Origin: a bacterium
GTDB taxonomy: Bacteria; DRYD01
DNA: 35,508 bases
Direction: 5' to 3'
Assembly: GCA_026418475.1 (NCBI GenBank)
Contig: JAOABG010000002.1
Span: 1 to 35,508, forward strand
In this document: one piece after another, positions 32,513 to 35,508 of the stretch
Numbering within the stretch: position 1 is the stretch's first letter
Layout: every line of letters begins with the position of its first letter
Program-made: the position numbers and the translations under genes
Notes under the pieces: model-generated
Database searches by the model: none
What the model saw: only the letters and a program-made list of their open reading frames with translations
Told to the model about the DNA's origin: nothing

Positions 32513-33728
32513 TTTCTTTGAGTTATTATATATTAATAATAATTTACGTATAGGTAAACTAAGAAATAGTATAGGGCAAGAATTGTTAACACCGGCTTTC
32601 ATTCCTGTAGCAACCAACGCCTCAATAAGAGCACTTGACAGTATAAAAGTTAAAGAATTAGGTATCAATGGTATATTTGTTAATACATATCACATGCATC
32701 TAACACCTGGAGAAGATATAGTTCAAGAACTTGGTGGATTACATAAATTCATGAATTATAATGGATTAATATTTACTGACAGTGGAGGTTTCCAGGCATT
32801 CAGTTTAGGACAAGCAATCACAGACGGAGTTGGAAAAATAGTTAGTATCTTCTCAAAAGAAGGTAGAAAAAAGCAAATAAGTCAAGAAAAGTTGGCTGAA
32901 GTAACTGATGAATATATAATTTTTAAAAGCCATATAGATGGTAGAATATTAAAATTAACTCCTGAGAATTCAATACTTATACAACACAAATTGGGATCTG
33001 ATATATTAATGGTTCTTGACGAGTGTACTTCCCCATTGGCATCTTATGAATATACCAAATCATCAATGGAAAGGTCTTCAAAATGGGCTTTGAGATGCTT
33101 AGATTTTTTTAAAAAGCACAACAAAGGAAACCAATACCTTTATGGAATAATCCAAGGAGGGTACCATTATGATCTGAGGATAAAATCAGCAGAATTTATA
33201 TGCTCCTTAGATTTTGATGGAATAGCAATAGGAGGTTCATTGGGAACTTCCAGAGATAACATAGCAGAAATTCTTTCTTGGATTATAGATTACATACCTC
33301 AGGAAAAACCCAGACACTTGCTTGGAATAGGTAGTATCCCAGAAATATTCACAGCAATAGAGAACGGCATTGACACTTTTGATTGTGTTATACCAACAAG
33401 GTATGCAAGAACAGGAACCGTCTTTGTTAATGAACCACCCAACTTCATAAGAGACATAACAGCTAAACATTACAAAAACATAGAATCAAAGAAGTACGAT
33501 TTACCCATAGAACAAGACTGTGAGTGCTACACATGCAAAAATTACACGGTTGCCTACTTAAACCATCTATTTTACGTTGGTGAAATTTCGGTTATGACTC
33601 TTCTTACAATACACAATCTAAACTTCTATGACAAACTTTTAAAGAAAATAAGACAAGCAATATTAGAAAACAAATACTTCGAATTCAAACAACATTTTTT
33701 CAAAAGTGAAAACACTCTGTATAACTAA
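32472..33728 (+). CDS. tgt: tRNA-guanine transglycosylase
   Basis: Tgt exchanges guanine-34 for preQ1 in tRNAs with GUN anticodons. The sequence shows TPAFIPVATNASIRALD, FVNTYHMHLTPGEDIV, FTDSGGFQAFSLG with catalytic Asp103, YGIIQGGYHYDLR, GIAIGGSLGTSRDN, HLLGIGSIPEIF, the nucleophile region DTFDCVIPTRYARTG (Asp304), and the zinc site C350-E-C352-YT-C355 ... H365. At 418 residues it is longer than the usual 370-380; much of the excess is an insertion at about residues 115-148 (ITDGVGKIVSIFSKEGRKKQISQEKLAEVTDE) between the substrate loop and the S-H-x-D-G block. Only ATG 32472 gives a suitable in-frame start, 41 bases inside the preceding gene. Queuosine synthesis partners (queA and others) are not here. 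Confidence 0.95.
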   Translation: MQNYTSNTQKQKNNFFELLYINNNLRIGKLRNSIGQELLTPAFIPVATNASIRALDSIKVKELGINGIFVNTYHMHLTPGEDIVQELGGLHKFMNYNGLIFTDSGGFQAFSLGQAITDGVGKIVSIFSKEGRKKQISQEKLAEVTDEYIIFKSHIDGRILKLTPENSILIQHKLGSDILMVLDECTSPLASYEYTKSSMERSSKWALRCLDFFKKHNKGNQYLYGIIQGGYHYDLRIKSAEFICSLDFDGIAIGGSLGTSRDNIAEILSWIIDYIPQEKPRHLLGIGSIPEIFTAIENGIDTFDCVIPTRYARTGTVFVNEPPNFIRDITAKHYKNIESKKYDLPIEQDCECYTCKNYTVAYLNHLFYVGEISVMTLLTIHNLNFYDKLLKKIRQAILENKYFEFKQHFFKSENTLYN

Positions 33729-34329
33729 TTTATTATCAAACTTATCATTTTCGGTTGTTCAAAATAATGAAATAATAATTGATTTATTTGTAGCAACTCA
33801 AAACCAAATATCCAACCTATCAGATATCCTAGGCTTTATAAATAATCATGTCAAATTAGAAGAAATAGATAGGGTGTTTGTGACGAACGGTCCAGGATAT
33901 TTTACAACAGTAAGAACATCGTGTATAGTAGCACAGACCATATCATTCTTCCTGAAAAAAGAACTAACTTTCATTGATAACTTTAAAGCGTTGAAAAATA
34001 TTAATAAATTCCTATTCAAAGAAACCAACGTTATACCAGTAGTAAAAATAGCTTCCCACCGATACAGATTTAAAATTAATAATCCAAACAATAATTCAAA
34101 TAATTATCATTCAGAAGCATCAGAAATCAGAGAACTGATAAATGTTTATCACAAAGAAAATAAAAAAATCATTTTTAACGATTTTAGCATAAAAGAGCTA
34201 GAAATTTTGGAAGATGAAAAGGTAGAATTTAGAGATTTATCGAAAATATTCAGAGCAGGGCTGGTTTACATGTCATCAACCCAAAACTTGTCAATATCTA
34301 ATGACTATAACATAAAAATAAATTATTAG
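33706..34329 (+). CDS. TsaB/YeaZ-like t6A synthesis protein, divergent
   Basis: The 207-residue protein begins MKTLCITNLLSNLSFSVVQNNEIIID, in the place of the TsaB I-L-A-I-D-T-S strand. It then has NLSDILGFINNHVKLEEIDRVFVTNGPGYFTTVRTSCIVAQTISFFL, the block V-x-x-G-P-G-S-(F/Y)-T-G-(V/L)-R that marks TsaB. TsaB is a catalytically inactive partner of TsaD in making N6-threonylcarbamoyl-adenosine at position 37 of tRNAs. The rest is poorly conserved and Asn/Ile-rich, and tsaD, tsaE and rimI are not adjacent. The start is GTG 33706, overlapping tgt by 23 bases, with no clear ribosome site, so translation is probably coupled. The call rests on one strong block plus length. Confidence 0.72.
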   Translation: MKTLCITNLLSNLSFSVVQNNEIIIDLFVATQNQISNLSDILGFINNHVKLEEIDRVFVTNGPGYFTTVRTSCIVAQTISFFLKKELTFIDNFKALKNINKFLFKETNVIPVVKIASHRYRFKINNPNNNSNNYHSEASEIRELINVYHKENKKIIFNDFSIKELEILEDEKVEFRDLSKIFRAGLVYMSSTQNLSISNDYNIKINY

Positions 34330-34333
34330 GTCC

Positions 34334-34819
34334 ATGGAAAGATTTGGATTGGGGTTTGATAGTCACAAATACAAAGTAGGAAATGGACTGAAATTAGGCG
34401 GGGTATTTATACCCTGTAAATACTCATTCAAAGCACATTCAGATGGAGATATAATAATCCATGCGTTAATAGATTCAATCTTAGGAGCACTACCGGATAT
34501 ATTTGAATACAGAAACATTGGGACGATTTTTCCAGACAGTGACCCAACATACAAAGAGGCCGATTCTATTTCACTTCTTAACCAAATCCTTGATAAAGTC
34601 CATCCTTGGAAAATTGAAAGTTGTGATATAGTATTAATCATAGAAGAACCCAAAATAGGTAAAAACATAATTGACATAATAGAAAATCTAAAAAAAATAT
34701 TAAAAACAGATATAGTAAACGTCAAACCCAAAACAGCAGAAGGATTGGGATTAATAGGAAACAAAAAAGGAGCAGCAGCATTCTGTATAATAAAACTTAA
34801 ATATGATAGTAAGAAATAA
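34334..34819 (+). CDS. ispF: 2-C-methyl-D-erythritol 2,4-cyclodiphosphate synthase
   Basis: IspF makes the cyclic diphosphate of the MEP isoprenoid pathway and works as a trimer with zinc. The metal ligands are visible: GLGFDSHKY gives Asp9 and His11, and AHSDGDIIIHALIDSILGALPD gives His43. NIGTIFPDSDPTYKEADS and NVKPKTAEGLGLIGNKKGAAA are the other active-site blocks, the latter with the Thr-(T/A)-E-x-(L/M)-G core that binds the cytidine ring. The length of 161 residues is normal and the protein is not fused to IspD. It starts four bases after the tsaB-like stop; its end overlaps map by 17 bases. Presence of the MEP pathway is expected for most bacteria. Confidence 0.94.
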   Translation: MERFGLGFDSHKYKVGNGLKLGGVFIPCKYSFKAHSDGDIIIHALIDSILGALPDIFEYRNIGTIFPDSDPTYKEADSISLLNQILDKVHPWKIESCDIVLIIEEPKIGKNIIDIIENLKKILKTDIVNVKPKTAEGLGLIGNKKGAAAFCIIKLKYDSKK

Positions 34820-35508
34820 TCAGCAATTAGAAAAAATAAGAATGGCAGGAGCAATTAATTCCTTCACTCTATTTTTGCTCCAAAAAATCACATTAGAAAA
34901 TTTTGACAAAATTAATGCAAAAATATTGGATGAATTAAGTTTTAAAATAATAACCACTCTTGGAGGTAAACCATCCTTCAAAAACTATAAACCACCATTT
35001 TCAAACAATCATTATCCTTATAGTATAACAATTTCAATAAATGAAGAAATTGTTCATGGATTACCCACAGAAGACAAGAAGTTCAAAATCGGTGATGTGG
35101 TTAGCATAGACTCAGGAACTAACTTTGAAGGGTTACATGTGGATAGTGCAATATCTTTTACAATAGGTGAGAAAAACAAAAAAATAGTAGAAGTTTGTGA
35201 AGAATCTCTATACCTAGCAATAGCAAAAATAAGACATGGAAATTATATAAAAGAAATGAGCAGAGAAATAGAAAATTTCGTTAAAAAAAATGGGTTCAAT
35301 GTAGTAAGGCAACTAACTGGGCATGGAGTAGGCAAAACTATACATGATGATCCTGAGATACCCAATTTTTATATTCCCGAATACTCCAAAAGATTTTATA
35401 ATGGTATGTTGGTAGCGATAGAACCGATGATAACTGAAGGTTTACCAGATATAGAAGTTTTAGAAGATCAATGGACAATAGTAACAAAAGACAGATCTAT
35501 ATCTGCAC
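34803..35508 (+). CDS. map: Methionine aminopeptidase type I, 3' end cut by window
   Basis: The ORF track lacks this gene because it runs off the right edge; I read 235 codons. Map removes the initiator Met from new proteins using a dinuclear metal site. Visible motifs are QLEKIRMAGAINS at the N-terminus, SISINEEIVHGLP (substrate His), VVSIDSGTNFEGLHVDSAISF with the two metal Asp residues, QLTGHGVGKTIHDDPEIPNF with metal and active-site His, and LVAIEPMI with metal Glu. The final metal Glu, normally in SAQ-x-E-H, lies just beyond the edge. The first Asp block is more degenerate than usual (I-D-S-G for V-D-V-G). ATG 34803 overlaps ispF by 17 bases. Only a few tens of residues should be missing. 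Confidence 0.92.
   Translation, partial: MIVRNNQQLEKIRMAGAINSFTLFLLQKITLENFDKINAKILDELSFKIITTLGGKPSFKNYKPPFSNNHYPYSITISINEEIVHGLPTEDKKFKIGDVVSIDSGTNFEGLHVDSAISFTIGEKNKKIVEVCEESLYLAIAKIRHGNYIKEMSREIENFVKKNGFNVVRQLTGHGVGKTIHDDPEIPNFYIPEYSKRFYNGMLVAIEPMITEGLPDIEVLEDQWTIVTKDRSISA

Noticed and set aside
34363-34854. 163-residue minus-strand ORF
   Set aside because: It is a shadow of ispF and the start of map, both with clear catalytic motifs on the plus strand.
1-35508. CRISPR array, insertion sequence, prophage or rRNA
   Set aside because: No regularly spaced repeats, transposase or phage motifs, terminal inverted repeats or rRNA-like stretches were found; nearly all the sequence is accounted for by ordinary coding regions.

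Overview
This window is AT-rich (roughly one third G+C by eye) and very densely packed. Many genes overlap by 4 to 40 bases or abut as TAA|ATG. Arg codons are mostly AGA/AGG and Ile is often ATA, a pattern common in AT-rich thermophiles and some spirochaetes. An LPS-type glycosyltransferase, an O-antigen ligase-like protein and GDP-mannose dehydratase point to a diderm with surface polysaccharide. SpoIIE-type phosphatase, HD-GYP, vWA (BatA-like), HEAT-repeat and lysine 2,3-aminomutase genes would fit a spirochaete or a deep-branching thermophilic lineage, but no single marker in the window settles this.

Layout. (1) Positions 1-4917 are minus strand: DUF2085 membrane protein, AMP-forming CoA-ligase-like protein, rsmH and a protoporphyrinogen-oxidase-like flavoprotein. 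An AT-rich terminator follows, then an endonuclease/exonuclease/phosphatase gene cut by the left edge. (2) Positions 5062-5724 hold one plus-strand gene for a Ser/Gln/Asn-rich coiled-coil protein with a near-perfect Shine-Dalgarno, ending in a strong hairpin shared with the convergent run. (3) Positions 5777-21115 are one unbroken minus-strand run: tRNA-Gly, yraN, comEC-like, namZ-like (DUF1343), sigma factor, HEAT-repeat protein, ftsE, GAF/HD-GYP, vWA protein, mutM, multi-GAF/SpoIIE phosphatase, trxB, gmd, and GT9 glycosyltransferase. (4) Positions 21116-21499 contain little beyond a possible 60-residue plus-strand gene. (5) Positions 21500-24257, minus strand, hold a membrane protein, alkaline phosphatase and ureohydrolase joined by 4-base overlaps. 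(6) Positions 24311-35508, plus strand, carry deoB, hslU, a Cys-motif/TPR-like unknown, kamA, a 51-residue membrane protein missing from the ORF track, an O-antigen ligase/TPR protein, tgt, tsaB-like, ispF, and map cut by the right edge.

Functionally the window mixes housekeeping (16S rRNA and tRNA modification, DNA repair, nucleoside and isoprenoid metabolism, proteolysis, redox) with surface polysaccharide synthesis and a signalling set: sigma factor, PP2C-type phosphatase and c-di-GMP phosphodiesterase within one co-directional run. No mobile element, CRISPR array, phage gene or rRNA was seen. The items most worth following up are the lone Ser/Gln-rich gene, the sigma/HEAT/FtsE/HD-GYP/vWA/SpoIIE stretch, and the unrecognised protein at 26999-28525.
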